A stretch of DNA of 64,000 nucleotides, from positions 719,672 to 783,671 of the forward strand of contig ML133452.1 of assembly GCA_003864495.1 (NCBI GenBank), written 5' to 3'. The notes below the pieces were generated by a model, which saw only the letters and a program-made list of their open reading frames with translations, did not search any database and was not told the DNA's origin. Shown here piece by piece: positions 1 to 10,900 of this stretch (position 1 is the stretch's first letter; each line of letters opens with the position of its first letter). This DNA comes from Nemopilema nomurai. Taxonomy: Eukaryota > Cnidaria > Scyphozoa > Rhizostomeae > Rhizostomatidae. Both the position numbers and the translations under genes were made by a program.

Positions 1-143
1 CGTTTCAATGTCCACCATACGAGTATCATGATGACTTGCATTGTAATGCAACTCAAATGGTTGTAAATTAACAGTACATGTCGAATAAAAAGACTGACCT
101 TATCTATCATACCTAAATAAACAGGTGGTAAAACGGTACTCAC

Positions 144-315
144 TGGGGTAGAAGTAAGGGATACTATTTCCATTGTCTTTTACACTTCTGTTGATAGCAG
201 GATCCTGGTAAGGCGCGTATTTGCCGAATACACCAAACATGATGAGCAGAACAAGTTGCGTGGCAAGGAGGGCGAAGGAGAAGCGCCTCTTCTTTAGAAT
301 CTTCATTAGCTCCAT
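144..315 (-). CDS. Rh-type ammonium transporter, first coding exon (partial gene)
   Basis: This is the N-terminal exon of an Rh glycoprotein (SLC42, RhBG/RhCG-like), a membrane channel for ammonia/ammonium. The ATG is at 315-313. A short basic cytoplasmic stretch (KILKKRR) precedes one hydrophobic segment (LLATQLVLLIMFGVFGKY, about residues 16-33). A hydrophilic extracellular stretch then ends in YFYP. In family members the first membrane helix is likewise followed by an FxxxYPS-like motif, and the LFGVF/MFGVF-GKY-like sequence is typical. The exon ends CCCA|GTGAGT at 144/143, phase 1, which leaves a split Ser codon as expected for YPS. It contributes 57 full codons. The remaining exons must lie to the left of base 1. 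An upstream in-frame extension lacks an ATG. I cannot tell which Rh paralogue it is. Confidence 0.8.
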
Positions 316-1070
316 GTCTTGGAAGAAACACTCAGATGCCAAGCAGTCTAAAACACGTTTCGGTCAAAGAGAGATCGATCGAGCAGTGAAACGGTCGATT
401 TTGCAGCAGACAGGGGGTAACCTGTACCATGAAACACAAACTACCAATAGCATCAAGCCAAAAAGTCCTATGCAAGCGCCACTTGACACCTCCAGTGACA
501 TGAAATCCTAATGTCTACATAGAAACAAACATCCACTAACTACAACATCTTTTATTTCTTTTACAGGATTTGATGCATAAGGGAAAGCAGGATACCTGAG
601 CACTTATTGACATTCATGCACTTACGTGAAATCACTTTTTCGGGCTCATAGTATATCTCGAGAAATTTCTACTTTTATCAGAGCTCATTTATTAGAGCCT
701 CAGGGTGCCCATGGTGAATGCCATGGATGAGCAAAACACATTTGTTTGCTACCTGTTCATTTCTGAGAAACTCTTTTATCAGAAACTTCAGGGTGCCTCT
801 GATGTGAATGGTGAATGAAAAAAATGCCCATGGGCGGGGAAACAACTTTTTGTTTGCTTCCTCTCTATTCCTGTTATAACACTTTGACAATAGCCAGGTT
901 TGGGCATAAATGAAATTCAATTCTTCAAAGAACTGCTGCTATGAATCTTACAGTCTGTGATCCAGAAACAAAACTTCAGGAGCTGAAAATGCCAAAATGT
1001 TTTCGTTCCGAAATTAAACAAGTCCCATCATCTGCAATGAACTAAAACAACATACCATAAATTCTAGAAT

Positions 1071-1097
1071 TGCCCCCCCCCCTAAAAAACCCCCCCT
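1071..1097. repeat. C-rich low-complexity run
   Basis: Ten C residues, then TAAAAAA, then a run of seven C residues. This is simple-sequence DNA with no other structure visible. Confidence 0.7.
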
Positions 1098-3536
1098 CGA
1101 ATAAGACCCCATCCAAAAATATCAAAAATAATGGATTATACCATATAATGGGATGTTTTGCCATTCACCAAGATTATACCGGTCACTTTAGTAGTTCTCT
1201 GCTGAAATATCAATAGACGCATTGATATCACTTCGAAGTGCTGGTTGAGATGGGGGACACACTTTACTTTAGGTTTTAGGAGAGCCCAAATCTCTACCTA
1301 CACGGTAGCTGGATCGATCCACAAATTGTTTCTGTGAGTTGTCCGCAGGACGATCCTGTTAGCTATTAGTCATAAAAACTGAAATAACGTCTAATTCTTT
1401 TTCAAAGCAGATGCGCATATGAGCCAATAATTATTGGGACACTAGAAGGATGATTCGATTGACAAAAGAGTCCTGAGAAGAGCAGGGTTTTCTGGGTACA
1501 CTTAGATGCTGTCTCTTGGATACAAGAAAGAGAGATCATATCCAAATGCAAGAGGAGATTGAGAAGAAGGACCTGTTAACTTCCAGGGGGTTTAGGCTAT
1601 AACCGTATTTCAGTATCACATTTCTGGTTGGAAGTCCGATTAGTATATCAAATAACAGGCGTTCAAGTTTCTTTGTTGAGAGACTTTTTTCCAATTCAAC
1701 CAATCAGATCATTCTGTTGACCCTGCAATAGCCAATTATCTTGGAGACAGTTAATTTGAAAAAAGGGATTCACATGGCGCCATATTTTTGCATTCATCAT
1801 AAAATCTAAGTGGGCAATCATGTTTGGCTCACGAGGGGAGGAGGCAATCTAGAAATTAAAAAGTCAAGAATTGCGAATCGGAGCCTTGCAAAATCGATCT
1901 ATGAGTCGAAAAATGACTCTTTATGACCACCATTTTATAAGTCAATCGAAGACCCCAATTATCTGTGACGTTGAAAATGGAGCCAAAAAGTGGTTGCGGT
2001 TGACCATTTGGTAGAATGGAATTGTTTCCAAATTAAGTGACAATAATTACTAATTCCAACCTCATCACAATCGTTATTGCCAAAGAAATGCAGATCTGGC
2101 TTTGGGTGATTCCATTCAAAATTCAGACGTGTACAAAAAGCGCCAACGAGGAGCTGAGAGACACTTGTGGATATGGCGATTAATTAATTACAACAATACC
2201 TGTAGTAAAAAAAGGGCTACTTAAGGAAGCAAATATTTTTACCATCATTGAACCCAATTCTTATTTTAAATCCATTTTGCCATTATAACGATTGTTATTC
2301 ATATTACCATGTTTTTTATATTTTGTTGTTGGTATTTCTGACGCTAGACCAGGCTAAGCCGTAACCTTTCTAAACGATATCTATTCTAATAGTGAGCTTT
2401 GGAAATGCAATCGCAATTAACTTTCTCCATTCTATTATACTGTACGTTTGTACTTAATACTTACTAAATGACAATGTGTTCTAGGGGCCTAGCATAAACA
2501 AGATTTCGCAAATCTCCAGAACCTTTCTCGGGATTCTAGCAGAATATAGGATCACAATTTTGTGCAGCGCAGTAAGCCGAATCTCTTTCCCAATGTTCTC
2601 CAATCCCTTCTCCAATTTCGATTGTATTCTTACACGTATATAGTCAACAATGTGTACATGTAGATCTAAATCCCCTAAATTTTTAAGTCTTGATTCTTTC
2701 TATCGTTTCAACCTCTTGGGGATCTATTTTTGAATACTAGGGAATGGCAAAGTTTATGGCTTTAGCGTCCTTCCCATTTGTACCAGGATTTCTGATACTT
2801 TTGATCAGGTGGTCATGTTGGATTTCACAGATCCTCGCGATCTTTTATCCTTTACCTTGTGCTTCCTTTAATTGATTCTCGTCTCGTGCATTCCCCATTA
2901 TGTATTCCCCATTATCCCACTTTGGCGACACACTTCGCATGGATTCGTTTCCCAACCCAATCGAGTCTGCATTTGTACTCTTTTTGTGCTCATTTACTGC
3001 ATTCAAACAAATCTTTCAATATTTGTACCAGGTTCGCTGTATAGAAAGTAACCACTCTTTTTACAAATGGTGTTAGAACCGGGATATTCCATGTCAAATG
3101 TACACAGCTTGTAAGGTGGCCCTCATTTAATTTCCTAACATGGATGTGTGGCTTTATTAAAAAAACTTACACCCAAAATTTCAGGACCCTAGAGTCCAAA
3201 GCTTCGAATACTAAATCGTATATTTTACGATAATCAATCCATACGATTCCCAGATAGTTTATTGCCCTTCTAACCTCCTGTAGCAACATTCATTTATTCT
3301 ATTTTATGTATAACAAACTCCCAGATCCTAGAGATCCCTCCCAACTGTCATTTTCGCCCCCTTTTCTGGCACTCTTCCTTCTTACAAAATTTTTCCAAAG
3401 TTGCCCTTCAAGCTACAGTGTCAGGACCCATGCCATTCAGGCACCAGTAGCCTCTTGCAACGCTTTCGTTTTTGAAGTAAGAAAGGCGAGGTTCGAATTC
3501 AAATTATTGCTACGTCCGTATTATCTCTATATTACC

Positions 3537-3600
3537 GTCGCTCTATTTATTCTATTTATATTTATTCTATTTATATTTTCTATTTATATATATTAATTTA
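3537..3600. repeat. TATTTATTC-type AT microsatellite
   Basis: Degenerate copies of TCTATTTATATTTAT are repeated head to tail just to the right of the hydrophobic chance ORF at 3306-3596. That ORF owes its hydrophobic C-terminus to this repeat. Confidence 0.6.
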
Positions 3601-3917
3601 TTCTAACCAGCTATCTTTCTCGGAAATCCCTCGTACTTTTTCATTCCTTTCAATCCCTCAATTCTTCATTTTCCCCCACGCAGCGGGATTTCCCCTACCA
3701 TGTGGAGATTTATTTTCCAGTGAAATCTCCTTTTAATTTTCTACTCTCTTTACAAATAAACAAAAAAAGCTAATCTAGATGCTCTTTGGGGATTCCCTTT
3801 GAGGTTGCAGCAAATAAAGAACAAGTCTTCTAAAGATAAACAGCAAATATTTCTATACAACTTAAAAAATTTCTTTCATAAAAGCATATAAATACGAATA
3901 AAATCAAAATTAATCAT

Positions 3918-4466
3918 TCATACGTTGTCTAGGTATCTTATTAGATTATGCGCACAGTAAATTACTTCAATGCAGAGTGCGTAGTTTCTGACTGCATATA
4001 CCGTTTCTGTGAGTGAGCTTTGGTGAAGGTAGGCTTGCACACGATCTGTCATTTCATTCTCCAACCACCTCGTGTATTTTGATACAGGCATCAAGTGTAT
4101 TCCAAGTTCAGCCTTCATAAAATCGATAACGCTCATACAAGCGGCCAGTGCTCCAATCACTCTTTTTGTCTTCTCTCTCAACTCAAGTTTAGTTGGGTCA
4201 ATTTCTTCGTACGTTGCACACATGAAATCTTTCAATGTCATTGTCGCGTTTTGGAACCGTTTTAACACGCAAGCCAGTTTATCGTTTCTCGTTGATGTTT
4301 GCAACAGTTCGTAATCCAGTGCTTGGAAGTCAATCCTTAACATGTCAAAGGTGATCCTACCAACTTTTGAAGATGCTCCGTAAATTTCATTGTACAGTTG
4401 ATTCAACTCCCAGGAGCCTTCTGCGAAATTTGCTGCTTGCTGCTTCAATTCGTTTACCCTTTCCAT
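3918..4466 (-). CDS. Unrecognised single-exon ORF, 182 residues, predicted all-helical
   Basis: An uninterrupted 182-codon reading frame starts at ATG 4466 and ends in TGA at 3918-3920. An in-frame TGA lies four codons upstream of the ATG, so the start is fixed if this is a single exon. The AG just before the ATG could instead make it an internal exon. The composition is protein-like: amphipathic helical heptads, charged segments such as KLELREKTKR, Cys and Met scattered evenly, and no signal peptide or long membrane segment. It opens with ERVNELKQQAANFAEGSW and closes with HNLIRYLDNV. I do not recognise the family. The length is well above chance for this AT-rich sequence, which favours a real gene or a recent pseudogene. 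No canonical AATAAA is visible in the first 100 bases after the stop. Confidence 0.45.
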   Translation of the reverse strand: MERVNELKQQAANFAEGSWELNQLYNEIYGASSKVGRITFDMLRIDFQALDYELLQTSTRNDKLACVLKRFQNATMTLKDFMCATYEEIDPTKLELREKTKRVIGALAACMSVIDFMKAELGIHLMPVSKYTRWLENEMTDRVQAYLHQSSLTETVYAVRNYALCIEVIYCAHNLIRYLDNV

Positions 4467-7400
4467 CTTTACTGATCATGTCCAGCGAGACCTGCTTTTT
4501 TATCACAACCTGGTGGGAACATCCCCTACTTTCACAATCTGAAAGCCACGTGAGCTTAGCTCGAAACGCCCTTGCGGTGACGTTATCCTTCACTGCAGTC
4601 ACAGAATCTGAAGCGGAAGTAACGAAATTCCAAGAAAATCGGCAGGGCGTATTTCGAAACGAGCAACAAGTTCTTCTCAACATGAACCTAGAGGGTTTGA
4701 GGAGGAGGGAAGGGGCATCCAAACCCAGAAATAGTCTTCAGCATTTCAATTGTGCACAAATCGCGATTAAAATATTTTTGAAGAAAAAGACAAGTTCAAT
4801 AGAATTGCTAATCGTGACTTCTTTTTAAAGTAGTTTTGACCAACATTTACGGTAATAGATTGAATCAAATAATTCCAAATCAATTACAAACGTATTTGAG
4901 TGAGTTCATAGAAACACAAAGGTGCTTATTTTTGTCAACCAAGCCCCTACATGTGATTCTCCCACGAGTTGGGAGTTACATCATGTAGCCGGGGCTTGCG
5001 CAGTTTCGACTGGAAGAAAAGAGCGGAAGTAATCATGATGTCATATGGTGCTTCCACGAGTTCTAGAAGAAACCAGAATCACTCTCCCAGATAGCAGCGT
5101 TCTTTTCGAAACTGCAGCATCTTACTTGGGCAAACATTGGAGTGAAACCCAAAGTAACTACCCAATGGCAAATCAGTTTCCATATCCAAAGGCCTTGTGG
5201 CTCCGAAGACTGAACGAAAGCACACCACGCAAGCAGTTGTGTGCACGGTAAACAGAGCTCCGCAAAATGTGTGTGAAACGATTTAGGAAAGACGAATTGG
5301 AAAAAATTCATGAAGCAAAATTTGATTTATTAATTGATTTTATGTATTGTTTCACAGGCTGTTGAAACTGAGCAACGATACATCTTGCCTGTTTTTACCT
5401 TCGGGTCAAAGCGATGGTCTTCAAAGCGAGGGGCACTGCATTGCGACTCACAACCGGCCATTCCACCCTTCACCACTTTCTTGCATTTATGGGGAAGAAT
5501 CAATTGCAATTCCCTCATTTTATGTGAAAAGTGCCTTCAAAGCTTAGTAGTAACTAAATATAGGACAGCCAGTCACACAGTGGCAAATAGGAACCGGTAT
5601 GCAGAACGCTCAGTATCCTGTTGGTATTTCTCGTCGGGAGTATTGGCTCAAATCGACTACGAGCAGTGCTATTTATGGTCTGCATGCTATGTGTACCTTT
5701 GGTTTAACTAACAATTGGGAAAATAACCTGGGTGGGAACGGGACTTTCTTTTGACCTGGAAAAGGCACGCGTCCGAATAATAAGGCTAATCAAAACTTAC
5801 AAAGCATGGGGACGTGCAACGCGGAACGGTGCCCAAATCTATTTTTGACACATTGACAGTGCACTGCATATCGATGGAAATATTTCGTCCTGGCCTACCA
5901 CTGGGTTTCCAAAACAATGCCCGTCTAGAAGATTTGTGGCAGCTTATTAAATGCAAATGACCAGAAAGCCAATCTACCTCATAAAGTTCATGAAATTTTA
6001 TTTATTACCAGAAAAGGTGGTATATGTGAACACAGTTGAATCCATATTTCCCTTTTACAGCTAAAATATACTATTGGCCTTATCCTCTGCATCAATGGCA
6101 GATTTCCCCCTATCTCCGTTATTCTGTATATATTTTGTGAATTAAAAAACAGCCTCATACATTTACGTATTTTACGAAGCCCCTCGTAGTGAAATGAGTG
6201 TGAACAAAGCCATACGAGAATCCAGTAAGGCAATGTAAATCTAATCCAAAGCAGTTTCTTAGAAAGCAGTGTTAAAATATGACGGTTGCCAAGATTATCT
6301 CTGGATGTCAAAACCAATTTAATTTAAGCAACTTACATAATTATCGCCCGTCGTCATCCTTAAAAATTCCCACACGAAACTTTACTTTGATAAACAGGGA
6401 AAGCAAAACTGAGCACCATCATTTGCTTCGCCAAACTAGTCACGTGACGAATAACTCGAAGATTGTTGGCGGCTGTGAATTTCTTACTTCAGCACAGAGT
6501 GCCTCGTTATTCTTGTGAGAAAGATTTCAAATTCCGAATTGAGACTAATAGGCATAGGTGTAGGCGTGACAAGGATGCAAGTATCTGCACAATAATACGC
6601 TCTTTACACAAAGGGTAAGGGTTTCTGGACGAAGTCAAGCGCAGGGGGTGAAAGTGGCCAATCGTAAATGGTCAGGGTTATTGGGTACATTTAAGCATGG
6701 AGCCATGAGTCTCATTTTGGGAGCTTGTGCCAGCACGCCACCAGCAACAAGTACTCTCTCCTTGAAAGCGAAAATAAAATGACACAAACCACACCAATTA
6801 AATTATCTAAAGGTAAAAATACATGTATAGCAAAATGCAACATTAGGATAAACAATGATTAAATTCAAATTATCAAGAGGTCTAGATTGACACGATTCGA
6901 TGACTTATTGCCAATTGAGGTCATCATATAGGTAACAAAAGGGATGGCCTTTAAGACCAGCTTGTTTCGACTGTTTGAAAAATCATCGAGGTAAGAAGGA
7001 AGGGAAGACTAGTCAAGACGATCAGGCTATTCAAGCAAACCGAAGAACGGCAGGTTCAAAGGGGGTACTCTTTGTCAAAGAGGTTCAAGGAGGTACTCAG
7101 GCAATGTATTCAGGCCTAAATAGTTCTATAAATAACTGGCAAAAAACGAAAGAAAAGAGCAAAATATAAACTCTCAGAATACAAAATAATCTTAGAAATC
7201 CCTACAGCTTGGGAAAGCAAGCTGTAGGACTAAGTTATGGCATTGGATTTTGGTTTATCTAGCAAAAGTATGCGATTTGCGAACAATTTGAATCATATCA
7301 AACCGGAGTCTATATTTAGCACATAAGAAGGAGGTTCAATTTATAAGAAGGAGGTTCAATTTATAAGAAGGAGGTCAGAAAACGGCCAATCCAAAGGTGC

Positions 7401-7654
7401 AAAATCTTCCGCGCAAACAAAGCGTGCTCATGGCGGCCACGAAGTGTCATCGGTCAGCCGCGCGGCCTAGGATTACGTCAGCTTGATGAAAGACCTGCAA
7501 GACACATGACAAAATGGTGCAAAATATGACGGGGAAGTGTGTAAGGAGGATGGCACAACAACGAAATTGAATTACCCTGTATACAGACAGGGGCAAAGGG
7601 GGTTTGTGACGTTTCTTTGGAAGCTGGCAAGGCGGCTGGGGTTTGGGGCGGGGC
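4467..7654. other. Intergenic stretch downstream of RICTOR
   Basis: It lies between the proposed RICTOR stop and the 182-codon ORF and presumably contains the RICTOR 3' UTR. ORFs at 5334-5711 (plus, 125 codons) and 5988-6317 (minus) show no recognisable domain or splice context. A 20-bp direct repeat occurs three times at 7323-7375. The first copy of a 104-bp G-rich duplication begins near 7642 and crosses into the proposed last RICTOR exon. Confidence 0.5.
7323..7375. repeat. 20-bp tandem repeat, about 2.6 copies
   Basis: The unit ATAAGAAGGAGGTTCAATTT starts at 7323, 7343 and 7363. The first two copies are identical and the third breaks off after GGAGGT. It sits in the probable 3' flank of RICTOR. 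Confidence 0.85.
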
Positions 7655-7924
7655 TTAAGGGTTGACACTGAGGCTGTACTTTGCGGCAGAGCTCTGCAGC
7701 TTGGGGTATTGGACAGAGGTTTTGGACAGAGGTTTTGGACAGGGCTTTGGGGCGGGGCTTAAGGGTTGACACTGAGGCTGTACTTTGCGGCAGAGCTCTG
7801 CAGCTTGGGGTATTGGACAGGGGTTTTGAACAGGGGTTTTGAACAGGGGTTTTGGACAGAAGTTTTGGACGGGTTTTGGACTTGGCTTTGGGGCTGGGCT
7901 TTGGGGCTGGGCTTTGGGGCTGGG
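7642..7924. repeat. G-rich compound minisatellite (104-bp duplication plus 13-bp and short G-run repeats)
   Basis: A 104-bp unit is duplicated: the landmark GTTGACACTGAGGCTG occurs at 7661 and again at 7765. Between and after the copies, 13-bp units of the type GGGGTTTTGAACA/GGGGTTTTGGACA are repeated. These are followed by GGGGCTGGGCTTT units at 7890-7924. The G-rich strand is the plus strand, so a minus-strand RICTOR transcript would be C-rich here. The whole block has few stop codons in any minus-strand frame. Confidence 0.85.
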
Positions 7925-7966
7925 CTTGAGGATGGATGTCTGTTGATGTGTGTGTATGGCACTTTT
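7655..7966 (-). CDS. RICTOR: Proposed terminal exon of RICTOR (Pro/Gln/Lys-rich repeat tail)
   Basis: After exon 36 ends at a consensus GTAAGT donor (8034/8033), the nearest acceptor is CATTCCTAG at 7967 and beyond. From 7966 a phase-0 frame runs 103 codons to TAA at 7657-7655. It begins KSAIHTHQQTS and then becomes repetitive, rich in KPSPKAQPQ and PVQN-type motifs. The phase matches exon 36, and a short Pro-containing tail also ends vertebrate RICTOR. Against it: the implied intron is only about 67 bases, the tail is encoded by a minisatellite, and a second minus frame is open across most of it. The alternative is that exon 36 reads through its donor and stops at 8013 after VSWLSL. A true last exon further left is also possible. 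Confidence 0.35.
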   Translation of the reverse strand, partial: KSAIHTHQQTSILKPSPKAQPQSPAPKPSPKPVQNFCPKPLFKTPVQNPCPIPQAAELCRKVQPQCQPLSPAPKPCPKPLSKTSVQYPKLQSSAAKYSLSVNP

Positions 7967-10900
7967 CTAGGAATGAAATGGATTAGCAGAGGCAAAGGAA
8001 ATTTCCCAGCGGTCATAAAGACAGCCAACTTACCGAAATGTAGTTGACATTTTCAAACATGGCCTGGACAAATCTCCGCATAGCCAAGCGAAAAGTGTAT
8101 GTTCCTAGTTGATCCATCATTTGTGAGTACAGGCAGAGATCTTCAAATGCCCAAGGATATTGATCTTTGAGCCTGGAATAAATAAAGCGAGGTATCTTCA
8201 ATGTTAGCCAACTCATCAAAACGAAAAGTAGCATGCTGAACGGTAGAAATCTATATTGGTTTGGTGATAAACTTAGTATTGCTCTTCTTGCCAAACTCAG
8301 TAACTAGGTGGTGTATTGAAATGGGTGGGGAGGGTGGATGAAAAGATGAGATGGGGGAGGATTGCCGGATGAAGAAGACGAATGACCCACCACGTGATTC
8401 TGTACATTCTCAATTTCTCTAACTCGACAAAATAACACATAATTTAACCTCACAGCTTCGATCTTTTACTTTAACTAAACCTAATTCATAGTATACCATG
8501 CAAGATAATTGGCCCGAGATTTTATCGTGCAAGCCCATTCTGACGGTAGCTTCGAGTCTGGCATTTTTTATAGTATCAAAAATGAAAGATCGTTCTTCGC
8601 TGAATGTGTATTGGAAGTTCCACAAAATGGCGTGGGATAATTAGAAATAGTGATCCATCACCAGTTAAATGAATAAATTGTATTGGTTAGTTGGCAGTCA
8701 AGCCTTTATTGCCGTTGGCTTCCCAAATAAAAACCATCATTATAACATGCGAATGTAGTGTCAGGGTGGCTCGCAAAACAATGCACATTAACCTCCCTGG
8801 TTCGATACTCTCTGGTTCTAAATACACGAAAATCTTGATTGGCTATGTTTTATGTATTTCACAGGCGAGAAAAGTCAACGCTAGCAATACCAGCTAACAA
8901 CAACCTATAGTCTACGCATCCATTTCGCAACGCAACGCTAAAGGGGAAACTCTGGTGTCAACGAACAAACTTCTAAAGGCCACAGAAACTAGAGTATGTA
9001 GTGCCACAGGAAGGCACGTATTTCTCGATTTGGAAGGAGACCATCAAATACTTACGTAATGAGTCCCTGTTGAGAGGCTTTGGAGGCGACAGAACTGCTG
9101 AGGTTTACAATCAGTCGCAGAACCTCTTTGTGAACGAGAATCCTATCTTCTGATTGAGGATCGATTTGTGGCAGAGATGACGCAGAAAGCTTCTTCTTTG
9201 GGAATTCGCTCTCGGATCGATCTCGGAGGCTTTTCGAGCTTTTCCTTTCATCCTTCTCTTTGAGTGACTTTCTCGATTTGATAGAATTGCGCGAAGATCT
9301 TGACAATGTGAGACAATAAAGGCAGTGCTTTTCTACGTGGGGGAAATCTTCCTCTAAAACCTGATCATTATCTCCCTCGTCTTGCTGGAAATTAGCAGCC
9401 CAAGAGCCTTTGTACTCGTATGTACCGAGCTAGAAATACAAAAACCACCAGATTCAAACTGGGATAATAAACACGGAAACCTGTTTATCAGTAAGTCTCT
9501 TTTCTTAATGGTAAAAAAGTAAACATTTCACTTCTTAGAAATAATTTTTGAAAATGAATTCTAAACAACTAATGAACGTCGTTTAGTTGAGACTGCATCC
9601 ATTCTAATTTATACTTTGATTGTTTCGCTGAAAAGCGATGCCCATCACACTAATGTACAAATGAATCTCTGCTTCTATGAAAAAAAGGAAATGTAACATC
9701 CTCCCTTGGTTTGAAACAAATCATGTAGGGCAAACTCAAGTTGTCTGATTCCCCGTCCTCTTTGTTAGGATTAGTCAAAAGATCAAACCTCTTCAAGCGT
9801 TTAAATACATACAAGTCTCTCAAAATCATAATACCATCTAACAGTTTAGTGGCATGTTCAAGGGGAAGTCAAAAAAGCAAGAGATGACAGCCGTTTTGTA
9901 GAGAGAACGTACTGTCCACACGCCATTGTATCTCCTTAACCGGGGGGTTCATACTAAAAGGTCCATTGAAGACCAAAAAGGCAACGCATGGCTCACCCGT
10001 AAGATATCGTAGAGCTGAACTGGAATGCAACGCCCAACGTAATCATCCGTATTGACAGCGGAATCGGTTGCTGCTGGTGTTGGAAAGTTTTCACTGCCAG
10101 TGCTGCTGATTGAAGTCGTGTTGCTGAAGTGTCGCCTAGTTACAATGTACGGCAGTTGGGACAAGGAAGACGGGATGCTGACGTGATGGTTAATGCGCGG
10201 GAAATCGGTTGTGCTGAACGACGAGCCATACCTAAGAATAATACTGTGGTTATAGAAATGTCAAGCGTATCATTAACATATATCTATCCATAATATCTTC
10301 CAAAAGCACTTACATTGAAATAGAATTTATCACCAGCCAGTTTATTTAATAATACATTCAAAATATTCAGTACATATCGAACTCGGCTTACCCCCGTCTG
10401 TGGTTTCTCCGCTCCATTATTTGTCGGTAGGGACTTACGGCGCTGGACTGCTGGATCTTCAAGTCGATTTCTTTCCTAAACGTCCGCTGCTTGCGTAGGG
10501 TGGTCCACGCCGCGTAGCCTAGGCCATCTCTTGCAGATGCTACTACTGGCGATTCACAATAACTCGACACCGAGCCAACTCTAAATGATGCCGGGCTAAC
10601 ACTCAGCGTAAACGTATTCCCGCGCGGCCTTCTCATTTTCCGCGAGGCGGTGCTCACATCCAGCAAATAGTTTTTCGAGCGCCTCTCGTCACTGTCGCTG
10701 CGCTCCCTTAGGCCTAGCTTTGATGAGGAATCTGGAAACACTAACCGTCGTTCACTAATTCCCAACGATTCCTTCGACTTCAGTCCAGATTTTACCCTTC
10801 TACCCGCCAGCCGCTCCTTCTCACTGTCTTGACTACTGAAGCTCTCAGCGTCCCCACTCATTCCAGGATCACTTTCCGATCGACCATGCAGCAGTGCAGG

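Larger units (their letters stand above)
316..3917. other. Intergenic stretch between the Rh gene and the 182-codon ORF
   Basis: No exon could be recognised on either strand. It must contain the 5' UTR and promoter of the Rh gene near its left end, but no core promoter motif could be fixed. Two C-runs separated by an A-rich spacer lie at 1071-1097. An AT-rich stretch of tandem TTTATATTTATTC-like repeats lies at about 3537-3600. Short ORFs at 678-920, 2859-3044 and 3306-3596 are compatible with chance. Confidence 0.5.

Noticed and set aside
4367..4828. Plus-strand ORF of 153 codons overlapping the 182-codon ORF
   Set aside because: It is partly antisense to the better minus-strand frame and shows no domain, signal or splice support.
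7759..8028. Minus ORF (MAVFMTAGKFP...) across the repeat
   Set aside because: Its first part is intron sequence between exon 36 and the proposed last exon, and it is not in phase with RICTOR. It is open only because the repeat lacks stops.
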